Below, piece by piece: positions 17,057 to 25,156 of a stretch of 26,861 nt of DNA. The number at the start of each line of letters is the position of its first letter. Position 1 is the stretch's first letter. Both the position numbers and the translations under genes were made by a program. The notes beneath the pieces were generated by a model. The model did not search any database and was not told the DNA's origin. It saw only the letters and a program-made list of their open reading frames with translations. The stretch is taken from assembly GCA_964395765.1 (NCBI GenBank), contig CAYNCU010000023.1, forward strand, positions 1 through 26,861, read 5' to 3'. The DNA comes from DATDPY01 sp964395765 (GTDB lineage Bacteria; Bacteroidota; Bacteroidia; Cytophagales; Cyclobacteriaceae).

Positions 17057-18745
17057 CTATTGCTCAAGGTCTATCAGGATCTCCGTTTCTTTATGAAGCG
17101 GAGCCATGTCCTTGTGTTCTCCCCGGTTCATACGATGTTCCGGGGCCTGCCTATAATCGTTCTTTGCCTTTTCTTCCTTTACTGAATTGTTGTCTTCAGG
17201 TTTAGCATTCCCATTGAGTCTGAAAAAAGAGATCAGGCTTCTGAGCTGATCCGCCTGTGCCGATAATTCTTCGGCGCTTGACGACAACTCTGTGGATGAA
17301 GTGGCATTTTGCTGCGTTATATTATTCAGCTGCTGTATGGCCGTATTGATCTGAACCACGCCATTCTTCTGCTCCATGCTGGCGCTGGTAATTTCCTGCA
17401 CCAGGCTTGTAGTCTTTTCAACCAGCGGGAATGTTTCCTTCATCTGGTTGCCGGTTTCGGACGAGAGGGAATAACTTTCCTTGGAAAGGGCAATGATCTC
17501 GTTGGCGGCGTGCTTGCTTCTTTCGGCCAGCTTCCTGATTTCGGCAGCCACCACGGAGAACCCTCTTCCATGGTCCCCGGCACGGGCAGCTTCCACGGCG
17601 GCATTCAGGGCCAGTAGGTTGGTCTGGAAGGCAATGTCATTGATGATCTGGATCTTTTCCGTGATCACCTTGTTGGCTTCCACCGAACGCTCGGCGCTCT
17701 GGTTGACTCTCGAGATCCCTTCCACCGCTTGCTTCGAGATCTTTTCCGTTTCACTGGCATTACCGGTATTCATCTCAACATTCGAAGATATCTCCTCCAT
17801 CGTGGATGAAACTTCTTCAAAAGAGGTAGCCTGTTCATTGGAACCGTCGGCAAGTTTCCTTGAGGTATCTTTCAGCCGGTAGCTGGTCTCATTGATAGCC
17901 TTCGAGCTTGCGATGATCGACTGGACAATATCCTTCATTACCCCGATGGTATTTTTCAGGTTTTCCAGCATCATGGCAATTTCGTCCGATCCCTTAATAT
18001 TAAAGGAGGCATCCAGGTTTCCTGTCGAGAAATCCCGGATCACTTCGTTGGCCTTATTCACCGACCGCTTGATGCCGGTCGTAAGGTAATAGGCAATGAA
18101 GATGCCGATGAGTATCACCGCTAGGGTGCTGATAATGACGAAGATCCTGAAGTTATTGAAGGATGCATTCATGTCGGCAATAGCCTTTTCGGATTTCGAA
18201 GAATATTTATCGATAAGTCCGTCGAGACCCGTCAAAATCCTGTCGGTGGTCAGGGTAATATCCCCGTTTTCATCCACCAGCGGGGTTACTTCGAAAAGCA
18301 CCGAAGCGTCGTTATAGCTTTCGAAAGAATTCAATTCATTCATGACATTCCGTTGCAACACGAAAAGCGTATCGGAGATCGTACGGATGAGATTCCGGTA
18401 GGTCCCGCGATCGGCTGAGTCAAGTACCTGAATATATTTCCCGGAGTTTTTTACCAATTCCGGAAAGGTGATATTCTGCAAATCCCTCAGCTTCTTTTTG
18501 TCTTTCGTATCCGATTGCTTGTCAATATAAATCCAGTTCTTGATCAGCAGCTTGGATTCCGAGATGGAACCCTCCATGTCGGTCAGGTTCTGGACGATGG
18601 GATTGATCTCCTTCGATATATAATCATTCTGGTGAATATTCCGGGTCAGGATATTCACGATCAGGACGGACACGATCAACAAAAGCAGGATGATTAACCC
18701 GAAACCCGCATATAATTTCCGCCCTATGTTCATTTTTATTTTCAT
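17057..18745 (-). CDS. Methyl-accepting chemotaxis-type transducer
   Basis: A 562-residue membrane transducer. Membrane segments at about 13-33 and 200-222 enclose a helical periplasmic sensor of about 165 residues resembling the four-helix-bundle class. A HAMP domain follows (about 222-275), then the signalling domain with the conserved hairpin tip IAFQTNLLALNAAVEAARAG (371-390) continuing to RGFSVVAAEIRKLAERS (394-410). The C-terminal 50 residues are charged and do not end in a clear CheR-docking pentapeptide. No CheA, CheW, CheR or motility gene lies nearby. It starts 29 bp after the YfiR-type gene, so YfiR may regulate its periplasmic domain. An ATG at residue 5 is an alternative start. 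The family is certain; a role in chemotaxis is not. Confidence 0.93.
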   Translation of the reverse strand: MKIKMNIGRKLYAGFGLIILLLLIVSVLIVNILTRNIHQNDYISKEINPIVQNLTDMEGSISESKLLIKNWIYIDKQSDTKDKKKLRDLQNITFPELVKNSGKYIQVLDSADRGTYRNLIRTISDTLFVLQRNVMNELNSFESYNDASVLFEVTPLVDENGDITLTTDRILTGLDGLIDKYSSKSEKAIADMNASFNNFRIFVIISTLAVILIGIFIAYYLTTGIKRSVNKANEVIRDFSTGNLDASFNIKGSDEIAMMLENLKNTIGVMKDIVQSIIASSKAINETSYRLKDTSRKLADGSNEQATSFEEVSSTMEEISSNVEMNTGNASETEKISKQAVEGISRVNQSAERSVEANKVITEKIQIINDIAFQTNLLALNAAVEAARAGDHGRGFSVVAAEIRKLAERSKHAANEIIALSKESYSLSSETGNQMKETFPLVEKTTSLVQEITSASMEQKNGVVQINTAIQQLNNITQQNATSSTELSSSAEELSAQADQLRSLISFFRLNGNAKPEDNNSVKEEKAKNDYRQAPEHRMNRGEHKDMAPLHKETEILIDLEQ

Positions 18746-18774
18746 TTTTTTAATGTCTAATATTTCAATAACCG

Positions 18775-19293
18775 CTAGTACTTTTTCAGCGCGAGGTCTA
18801 CCAACTGGGAATTGACGTTTAAACCGTGTTTTGAAAAACTCTGCTGGTTTATTTCAAAGCCCAGCTTCCCGTCTTTTTCCATGAAATCAATGGCAGCTCC
18901 GTTACCGGCAAGGCCAGGCTTGTCGCTGATGATCAGCGTACTTTCACTGCCGATCTTGCTCAATATCTGGCCGATTTTGTCGCTTTCGGAAGCCGCCACA
19001 AAAAGGATATTGCATTTGCCGATATCCCCTACTGTACCGTATTTTTCAACTTTGATGGCCTGGTTCACCACTTTCTTGGAAGAGGCGAGCTCATCCAGGA
19101 AGGAATTCACATCGGCCGCTCCGAGCACACCGATCACGAAATCGCCGGATTTATAGGCGGAAGGCCATTCTACGTATTTAGTGAATTGGTATATATACCC
19201 CGCCTGGAATTTCCCGACCTGGCCGAAAGACCGGGTGGCCGATATTCCTGTCATTGCTAAGGCGATAAGTATGATTAATATTCTGTTACGCAT
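18775..19293 (-). CDS. YfiR-type periplasmic regulatory protein (DUF4154)
   Basis: A 172-residue exported protein: signal peptide over residues 1-24 (ending RSFGQ), then the DUF4154/YfiR hallmark AGYIYQFTKYVEWP (31-44). Pseudomonas YfiR is a periplasmic repressor of the inner-membrane diguanylate cyclase YfiN. Here no such cyclase is present; the gene is followed 29 bp later by a methyl-accepting transducer and preceded by a TonB receptor gene. YfiR-type proteins often lie beside TonB receptors of this kind and membrane signal proteins, which suggests a relay from outer to inner membrane. The cysteines important for redox control of Pseudomonas YfiR are not evident; I see only one cysteine, C74, in GKCNILFVAA. 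Confidence 0.88.
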   Translation of the reverse strand: MRNRILIILIALAMTGISATRSFGQVGKFQAGYIYQFTKYVEWPSAYKSGDFVIGVLGAADVNSFLDELASSKKVVNQAIKVEKYGTVGDIGKCNILFVAASESDKIGQILSKIGSESTLIISDKPGLAGNGAAIDFMEKDGKLGFEINQQSFSKHGLNVNSQLVDLALKKY

Positions 19294-19349
19294 GATATTC
19301 TGTATTTTAAATTTTCTTTAGTATTCGCTTCTCTTTATTGATAAAGGAA

Positions 19350-19378
19350 GGAACAGGAATTTCATGAATTCCTGTTCC
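19350..19378 (-). terminator. Perfect hairpin between TonB receptor gene and yfiR-like gene
   Basis: A perfect 12-bp inverted repeat (ggaacaggaatt, loop tcatg, aattcctgttcc) lies 9 bp past the receptor stop codon. In minus-strand sense it is followed by ttcctttatc, only weakly T-rich. It could be a partial terminator or a 3'-end stabilising structure that leaves the receptor transcript more abundant than the downstream yfiR-like and transducer genes. Confidence 0.55.
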
Positions 19379-19386
19379 CTGAATAT

Positions 19387-21837
19387 TTACAGTTTATAGC
19401 TTACTCCCACTCCGACCATGCGGCCTACCTGGCGGGGGTAAACGGTTTGTAACTGATTTACAGATTCAACAAATGGGCTGGAGAAAAGGTCATTTCCGAA
19501 GACATATATATCCAGCTTTTTTGACATCAATGATTTGTCAACCCGGAGATTCATTATGGTCCTGTAGTTGTGTTTCCCGAATTGCGTACTATAGGCACTG
19601 TTTGAACCGCCAATGAGCGGATCAAAACGCTGTCCCTGGAAATCATAAGCGGACTCAATGGTTCCGAATTTGTTGTCATATGCCGTGCTGTAAAGGCCTG
19701 AAACCGTAAACCGGATATCCGACGGCAAACCAATGGAGGCCTTGGCACGAAAAACGTTCTTGGGCACTACAGGGTAACTCTTGTCTACAATGGTTAATTC
19801 CCCCGCAGATAACGTCGATATATCAAAGTCGGAATTTGCCTGGTATTTTTCATCGTTGATTAGCAGTGAATGCGAAACTTCGAATGAAAGGTTCTTGGTG
19901 GGCTGGTATTTTATGATGGTCTCCGCTCCGTAATTGGTACCCTTGATATAGCTCCCGTAGTAAGAAGGCAGAACGAATTCTCCCGGGCGCGTCGGTGACG
20001 GTTGAATTTTGTCAAATAACGCCGGAGAATTGCCGATCGAATTTTCAAATTTTGAATAGAACAGGTTGGTTTCAAAATAAAGTTTTGCCAACGGCTGTAA
20101 CCGTATGCCCAATTCATAATTTGAAAAGGAGGCAGGCTGTGTATTCGGACCATTGATAGCCACTGCATTGTAATGCCCCGGGAAGGCCGAAACATTCCCG
20201 GCAATCTGATCGTTGGTTGTGGCATTGATCAAAGCCAGGCCGTCTGGACTTGTAATGAATGCCTGCGCCATAGCCTGGGCGGCAGCATCATCGGCGCCAT
20301 TGTTTACGGCCTGTTGGTAAACCTGTCCGTAGACACCGGCCTGTACCAGCGGATAAGCGAAGTTATAGAAAGCATCGGGAGTAGCAGCGCGGAACAAAGT
20401 ATATTCAATGTCCGTCTGGTTATAACCCGGTGTAGTATAGGATTTGGTATATCCGCCCCATAAGGTGAATTTGTCACTCGGCGTAAATACCATCTTGGAT
20501 TCCGGTGAGAAATAGAATTTATCGTTAAGCAACGAGAAATTTTCAGCCTTGATGCCCAGGTAAAGGGATAGCTTATCCTTGACGATGTTTACCTTATCCT
20601 GAATAAAGGCCCCTTTCAGGTTTTCCTGACGTTTGTTTTCAAGGAACCTGATTGCATCATCACTGTAGATATTATGAATATTGTAATTGATCAGTCGGTA
20701 ATTGCCGCCGATGGAAAATTCATTGAATCCCAGATCCAGGTTATCCTGGAGTTCAAAGTCCACGATGCCGTTATTGGTATCGAAACCACCACCCATGCTG
20801 TAATGGGAAAGTTCATGGTTCGTGGAAACCCTGGCAAACAAGGAATGCTTGTCACTGAACGTAAACTGTCCTTTTACGTTGGCAACAATCCGGCTGTTAT
20901 TATCCTTCACGAAATAAGTAGAATCTTCAACTCTCGGGTCAGGATTAAAACTGGCGTCCGGTACGAAATAAGAATACTTCGGAGGATTGTACTGGTTATA
21001 AGCATTTCTTAAAACGGCATTCGCATGGAAGTTTCCGGAAAGGGTCAGCAGGTTTGATGCTTTATAATTAAGACCTAGTCCGCCTGAGATTGTTTTCACC
21101 GCGTTATCGTTGGCCGTAAACCGGTTGGTGAGCGTCTGGTCTTCACCCCCGTTAACACCCTTTAAAGTAAAGGTGGAATCAGAGGTTTCCTTTAACTGGT
21201 TATAACCCCCGAAGTAGCTGAACTTGCCATAAACCTGGGCAGCCAGTTTTTTTGACAGGTGGTTGGATAATGCAAAATCAGCATCAACATAACCCGGCAT
21301 GGCAGCTTTGATATCCGCCGTAACTTTTTCATGATCGCCGGGGTTCTTGGTGAAAATGCTGATCACGCCGGTAGCTGAATTGGCACCGTAAACCGTACCT
21401 CCTGATCCTTTGATCACTTCAATTCGGTCGATCATGGACAGGGGAATATCAAAATTCCCGTACTGAAATTCCGCCCACATGAGGTCGAGCAACGGGGTGC
21501 CGTCAAGCACGACGAGTACCGATCCTTCATAGGTATTACGGATGTAACCGTTGGAATTCAGGTAATCATTGGATACCCCCCAGTAACCGGGAACATCACG
21601 GAGTAATTCCATTATGTTGGTGGCCCCGGAATGGGCAATATCTTCTGACGTAATTACATAAATCGAAGATGGAACGTCCTTTATATTCTCGGCTTTTTTG
21701 GATGCCGAGGTGACCTCCATGCTCATCAATTTATCCAGTGACATGTCAAAAATGTCATTATTATCCTTGGTATCCTGCGCATAGGCCAGGCTGAAGGATA
21801 ATAACAAACTCAGAAAAGCATAAACTTTAATTTTCAT
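19387..21837 (-). CDS. TonB-dependent outer-membrane receptor
   Basis: An 816-residue outer-membrane protein. Signal peptide 1-20 (cleavage after AYA), then the family-typical segment DMSLDKLMSMEVTSASKK (31-48), a plug domain about 50-165 with VPSSIYVITSEDI, VLVVLDGTP and IEVIKGSGGTVYGANSATG, and a beta-barrel to the C-terminal VGVGVSYKL with its terminal aromatic region. No N-terminal carboxypeptidase-like CarbopepD domain and no SusD partner, so this is not a typical polysaccharide-uptake pair. The alanine-rich insert near 505-535 (DDAAAQAMAQ) is probably an extracellular loop. It is the first gene of a unit with the YfiR-type protein and the transducer, which argues for a signalling role. 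The ligand is unknown. Confidence 0.92.
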   Translation of the reverse strand: MKIKVYAFLSLLLSFSLAYAQDTKDNNDIFDMSLDKLMSMEVTSASKKAENIKDVPSSIYVITSEDIAHSGATNIMELLRDVPGYWGVSNDYLNSNGYIRNTYEGSVLVVLDGTPLLDLMWAEFQYGNFDIPLSMIDRIEVIKGSGGTVYGANSATGVISIFTKNPGDHEKVTADIKAAMPGYVDADFALSNHLSKKLAAQVYGKFSYFGGYNQLKETSDSTFTLKGVNGGEDQTLTNRFTANDNAVKTISGGLGLNYKASNLLTLSGNFHANAVLRNAYNQYNPPKYSYFVPDASFNPDPRVEDSTYFVKDNNSRIVANVKGQFTFSDKHSLFARVSTNHELSHYSMGGGFDTNNGIVDFELQDNLDLGFNEFSIGGNYRLINYNIHNIYSDDAIRFLENKRQENLKGAFIQDKVNIVKDKLSLYLGIKAENFSLLNDKFYFSPESKMVFTPSDKFTLWGGYTKSYTTPGYNQTDIEYTLFRAATPDAFYNFAYPLVQAGVYGQVYQQAVNNGADDAAAQAMAQAFITSPDGLALINATTNDQIAGNVSAFPGHYNAVAINGPNTQPASFSNYELGIRLQPLAKLYFETNLFYSKFENSIGNSPALFDKIQPSPTRPGEFVLPSYYGSYIKGTNYGAETIIKYQPTKNLSFEVSHSLLINDEKYQANSDFDISTLSAGELTIVDKSYPVVPKNVFRAKASIGLPSDIRFTVSGLYSTAYDNKFGTIESAYDFQGQRFDPLIGGSNSAYSTQFGKHNYRTIMNLRVDKSLMSKKLDIYVFGNDLFSSPFVESVNQLQTVYPRQVGRMVGVGVSYKL

Positions 21838-22106
21838 AGATAAAAGGGTTTAGGTTTAATAAGATCATTTATGTTTCATTTCATTTTTTCGGATTAATCT
21901 CTTGTTTTCGTGAGGTTTACCCTCAGTTTAAATCCGGGGGCAAGGTTACGGAGGAGGAAAAGATTAAAACAGCGGGAATGAGTGAACGGGCTTATTCTCC
22001 GATTTAACGGGGATATGATTTAGGAAGTGATTAAAATAAATTATCTTATTCCCCGTAACCATTCCCATATGCCACGGTAACCTGTGTAGAATTTAACTTT
22101 CATTTT
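21838..22106. promoter_or_regulatory. Divergent promoter region with three GTAACC motifs
   Basis: This 269-bp gap lies between the divergent receptor and sigma-factor genes and must hold promoters for both. GTAACC occurs on the plus strand at 22055-22060 and 22077-22082, spaced 22 bases (about two helical turns), and on the minus strand at 21949-21944. The first and the minus copies share CCGTAACC. This could be an ECF -35 element or a regulator site. No matching -10 element was established. Confidence 0.35.
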
Positions 22107-22646
22107 GTGGAGGATTTTACGGATGAAATGATCATGCTGAGGGTTAAAAAGGGCGCCCTCGCCGACCTGGCAGAATTGTTCGAGCGGTATCATGTGAAAT
22201 TGTATAACTTTTTCCTGAAGCTCACCTTTGATAAAGCGGCCAGCCAGGACCTGACGCAGAACCTGTTTTACAGGATCCTCAAGTATCGTCACACCTTCGA
22301 AGGAAAGGAAAACAGCTTTAAAGCATGGATCTACCAGATGGCAAGAAATTTACATTCGGATTATTACAGGCAACAGAAAAAAAATAACGATCGGATAAGA
22401 AGGATGAACAACAACCATGACAACATGCCCGAGCAGGACGGAACCTTTGTGGAGGAAGATTTTAACAGACTTGACAACGCCCTGTTAAAACTCAGGCCAG
22501 AACAACGCGAGATTCTGGTCATGAGCAGATACCAGGGACTGAAGTATGACGAGATCTCTAAAATAAAAAATATATCCGTACCGGCCATTAAGGTGCAGGT
22601 ACACCGGACGATCAAGGAACTAAGAAAAATTTATTTCAATGAATAA
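22107..22646 (+). CDS. ECF-type RNA polymerase sigma factor (RpoE-like, sigma-70 family)
   Basis: A 179-residue extracytoplasmic-function sigma factor. Region 2 covers about 20-92, with LFERYHVKLYNFF, the core-binding DLTQNLFYRIL and the -10-recognising FKAWIYQMARNLHSDYYR. Region 4 covers about 125-172, with LRPEQREILVMSRYQGLKYDEIS and the helix-turn-helix ISVPAIKVQVHRTIKELR. The start is GTG at 22107, preferred because it keeps the DE motif preceding region 2; an ATG at 22128 is possible. It is divergent from the TonB receptor and followed 11 bp later by its zinc-finger anti-sigma factor. The two DUF4097 genes downstream are likely targets or co-regulated outputs. The family is certain; the inducing stress is unknown. 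Confidence 0.93.
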   Translation: MEDFTDEMIMLRVKKGALADLAELFERYHVKLYNFFLKLTFDKAASQDLTQNLFYRILKYRHTFEGKENSFKAWIYQMARNLHSDYYRQQKKNNDRIRRMNNNHDNMPEQDGTFVEEDFNRLDNALLKLRPEQREILVMSRYQGLKYDEISKIKNISVPAIKVQVHRTIKELRKIYFNE

Positions 22647-22652
22647 AGGAGG
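22645..22652 (+). promoter_or_regulatory. Strong ribosome binding site AAAGGAGG deciding the anti-sigma start
   Basis: AAAGGAGG lies over the sigma-factor stop codon and five bases before the ATG at 22658. A GTG at 22652 overlaps the site itself and is therefore unlikely as a start. This is one of few clear Shine-Dalgarno sequences in the window. Confidence 0.75.
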
Positions 22653-22657
22653 TGGCT

Positions 22658-23470
22658 ATGAAATGTGATGAAGTACAATCGTTGATGATTGAATACCTGG
22701 ATGACAATCTTGATGAAATCACCAGGCAGGAAATGGAAAATCACCTGTCGGGTTGTGAAAGCTGCCGGAAAGAACTGGCTGAAGTCAAAACCGTATTCGA
22801 CGTCATTTCCAGGTATTCAATGGAACCGCCCGATCCTACACTCAGGGAGAATTTCTATACCATGTTACATGCGGAACAGGAAAAACTTAAGGTGACCAAT
22901 ACCATTAAGGAAATTCCGCTGCACCGCCTGCTCAATATGAAGTGGCCCTCTTCCCTCCTGCGGATTGCTGCCGCCGTTGCGCTGCTGATCGCCGGTACCT
23001 GGATCGGGATCTTTATAAAATCGGGAATGGATAATAAAAGGGCGGAACAATTGTCGGAATTAAAAAATGAAATGAAAGATATGAAGGAAATGCTGATGTT
23101 CACCATGCTGAACGGTGAATCGGCAAGTCAGCGGATCAAGGCGGTAAATTACAGTTCCGAGATCCCCTACCCCAATCAGAAGGTGATTTCCGCATTGGTA
23201 TCGACACTGAACAGCGACAAGAATGTGAATGTAAGACTTGCCGCAGCTTATTCCCTTGAAAAATTCTGGGACAATGCGGCGGTCAGGGATTCACTGGTGG
23301 CCTCACTTGAAAAACAAAACGAACCGATCATACAGATTGTGCTGATGAACATTCTTACTGAGAAAAAAGAAACCAAGGCCATACAGCCTATGCAGCAGAT
23401 CATTGCGAATAAAAGCACGATGAAAGAGGTGAAGGATATTGCGGAGAAAAATATCAGGGTTTTAATGTAA
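22658..23470 (+). CDS. Membrane anti-sigma factor with zinc-finger (zf-HC2) and C-terminal HEAT-like repeats
   Basis: A 270-residue anti-sigma factor. The cytoplasmic zinc-finger anti-sigma domain covers residues 1-50, with C3, H29, C33 and C36 in the H-x3-C-x2-C pattern. A single membrane segment is at about 101-120 (LRIAAAVALLIAGTWIGIFI), followed by a short coiled coil (about 127-148). The extracytoplasmic part, about 170-265, looks like HEAT repeats (VRLAAAYSLEKF, IIQIVLMNIL, AIQPMQQIIA). It should hold the sigma factor encoded just upstream and release it on an envelope signal. The start is set by the AAAGGAGG at 22645-22652. No site-1/site-2 protease gene is nearby. Zinc ligands are complete. 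Confidence 0.9.
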   Translation: MKCDEVQSLMIEYLDDNLDEITRQEMENHLSGCESCRKELAEVKTVFDVISRYSMEPPDPTLRENFYTMLHAEQEKLKVTNTIKEIPLHRLLNMKWPSSLLRIAAAVALLIAGTWIGIFIKSGMDNKRAEQLSELKNEMKDMKEMLMFTMLNGESASQRIKAVNYSSEIPYPNQKVISALVSTLNSDKNVNVRLAAAYSLEKFWDNAAVRDSLVASLEKQNEPIIQIVLMNILTEKKETKAIQPMQQIIANKSTMKEVKDIAEKNIRVLM

Positions 23471-23574
23471 AGAAACTATTAATACAAGTGAAATTATTGG
23501 ACTCCATAATGATAAACATCGGGCAAATACCGGACTTGCCTGAACAACAACCCAATTAAATTAATAAAAAAAGT

Positions 23575-24369
23575 ATGAAAACGATTAAATTTTCCATGTT
23601 CATAACCGCCATGTTTTTCATGGCACCCATGCTGCAAGCGCAGGATTATAAGATCCCTGTTGATAATAGTAAGGATGGAAAGCTAACACTGAATGATTTC
23701 ATGGGGAATCTTCCCATTACGGGTTATTCCGGAACTGAAATCGTAATTACCAATACCTCCGGTGATGTTAAACCCGATCCGGAAGAATTGGAACGGTCAA
23801 AAGGACTTAAACCCATTTATTCGGCCGGAGTTGACAATACCGGCCTCGGTCTTCACGTAGAAAAGAACGGGAACCAGGTGACGATACAATGCCTGATTCC
23901 GATCACACGGCATGCGGAATATTCCATAAAGGTGCCTGATAATTTTTCCATCAAATCGGAAAGCGGATGTGAACGGAGTAATGATGTCTCTGTTGATAAT
24001 GTTAAGGGTGAGGTGGACATAAAAAGTTGCCAGTCCATCAAGTTGAAAAATGTAACTGGTCCGCTGGTCCTGTCAACCATCAGTGGCGATATCGATATTG
24101 TCATGTCCGGCCTCGTGAAAGACAACCCGTATTCCATCTCCAATATCAGCGGTGACATAGATGTTACCCTGCCACCCACCGCACCTGTTGACCTGAAAAT
24201 GAAGACCGTAAGTGGTAACATGTATACGGATTTTGACATTCCTGCAGATAAAGCCAGCAACATGAAACGTGTTGGAGGTTCTGCGGTGGAAGTTCCCCTC
24301 AATGGAGGCGGCGTGGAATTCAATCTCATCAATGTGAGCGGTAATATTTATCTCCGTAAGGGTAAATAA
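23575..24369 (+). CDS. Exported DUF4097-type beta-repeat protein (first copy)
   Basis: A 264-residue exported protein. The signal peptide ends near LQAQ (cleavage after residue 22). The mature part carries the DUF4097 pattern of short beta rungs, with SGDI/SGNI repeats: TISGDIDIVMSG, NISGDIDVTLP, TVSGNMYTDF and NVSGNIYLRKG at the C-terminus. Such proteins are predicted to form right-handed or adhesin-like beta-helices and are common next to ECF sigma/anti-sigma pairs in Bacteroidota. It follows the anti-sigma gene by 104 bp and precedes a paralogue by 22 bp. A role in envelope stress or as a sensor for the anti-sigma factor is inferred from location only. Confidence 0.85.
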   Translation: MKTIKFSMFITAMFFMAPMLQAQDYKIPVDNSKDGKLTLNDFMGNLPITGYSGTEIVITNTSGDVKPDPEELERSKGLKPIYSAGVDNTGLGLHVEKNGNQVTIQCLIPITRHAEYSIKVPDNFSIKSESGCERSNDVSVDNVKGEVDIKSCQSIKLKNVTGPLVLSTISGDIDIVMSGLVKDNPYSISNISGDIDVTLPPTAPVDLKMKTVSGNMYTDFDIPADKASNMKRVGGSAVEVPLNGGGVEFNLINVSGNIYLRKGK

Positions 24370-24391
24370 AAACGTTCAAACGAATTTAATC

Positions 24392-25039
24392 ATGAAAAAA
24401 ATGATCCTGATAATACCGGTATGCTTAATAGCCGGTATTATCCATGCTCAGACTATCATAGAAAAGCATATCAGCGATACAGTCAATAAAACGGTTTCCC
24501 TGAATATCCAGATCGCCGATTCCATCAAGGTCATTCCCTGGGATAAGGATGAGGTCTATGTGAACGCATCGGTGAATGTGAATGACAATAAAGACAACGA
24601 TCAGTATCAATGGACCTTCGACAACAGCGGAAATGAAATTGCCGTGAAAGCAAAATTCCCGGATAATTATTTCCGGTCCCGCAATAACGATAATTGCTGT
24701 TGCTGTAACGACGTCAGAGTCTATTGCGAAGTGCATGTTCCGGCCGGTGCCGCTATACAGATCGAAACCATCAACGGCAACCTGATCCTCGCCGGAATTT
24801 CAAAGGAAATCCGGGCGAAGACCATCAGCGGTTTTATTGATATGGCAGCTCCATCTACCGTGAAGGCCGATATGCAGTTTAAAACCGTGACCGGCACGGT
24901 ATATACCAATTTCGCATTGAATACAGAGGATGTCCGTCATTCCGGACCAACGGATTTCACCTCCAGCCTCAACGGCGGCGGCTATCCCGTCGACCTGGAA
25001 ACCATAAGTGGAAATATTTATTTCCGTAAGCTGGAATAA
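24392..25039 (+). CDS. Exported DUF4097-type beta-repeat protein (second copy) with CCCC cluster
   Basis: A 215-residue paralogue of the preceding gene. The signal peptide ends at IHAQ (cleavage after residue 19). Beta-rung motifs are TINGNLILAG, TISGFIDMAA, TVTGTVYTNF and TISGNIYFRKLE; the C-termini of the two copies match closely (SGNIYxRK). A hydrophilic loop has four consecutive cysteines, C102-C105, and C112 (NCCCCNDVRVYC), absent from the first copy; this might bind metal or form disulfides. It probably shares a transcript with its paralogue. The product is likely surface or periplasmic; the function is unknown. Confidence 0.85.
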   Translation: MKKMILIIPVCLIAGIIHAQTIIEKHISDTVNKTVSLNIQIADSIKVIPWDKDEVYVNASVNVNDNKDNDQYQWTFDNSGNEIAVKAKFPDNYFRSRNNDNCCCCNDVRVYCEVHVPAGAAIQIETINGNLILAGISKEIRAKTISGFIDMAAPSTVKADMQFKTVTGTVYTNFALNTEDVRHSGPTDFTSSLNGGGYPVDLETISGNIYFRKLE

Positions 25040-25051
25040 TATTTATTAATC

Positions 25052-25148
25052 AACCGCAGGGCGCGCAGGGAGTCGCAGAGATCCTGTAAAAACATTTCTT
25101 CTAAAAATCTGATCATTCTCTGAGAAATCTCTGCGTTCTTCTGCGGTT
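25052..25148. repeat. Repeat-like inverted element between convergent genes
   Basis: Two nested perfect arms: aaccgcag (25052-25059) with ctgcggtt (25141-25148), and cgcagagat (25074-25082) with atctctgcg (25127-25135). The element sits between the convergent DUF4097 and glycosyltransferase genes and could act as a bidirectional terminator. Its CTCTGCG theme recurs, as CTCTGTG, at the window's right end. Confidence 0.6.
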
Positions 25149-25156
25149 ATAAATTT

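Noticed and set aside
17057..18745. Chemotaxis operon
   Set aside because: Only the transducer is present; no CheA, CheW, CheY, CheR, CheB or motility gene lies in the window.
19387..21837. SusC/SusD-type polysaccharide uptake locus
   Set aside because: The receptor lacks the N-terminal carboxypeptidase-like domain of SusC proteins and there is no SusD or glycoside hydrolase gene nearby.
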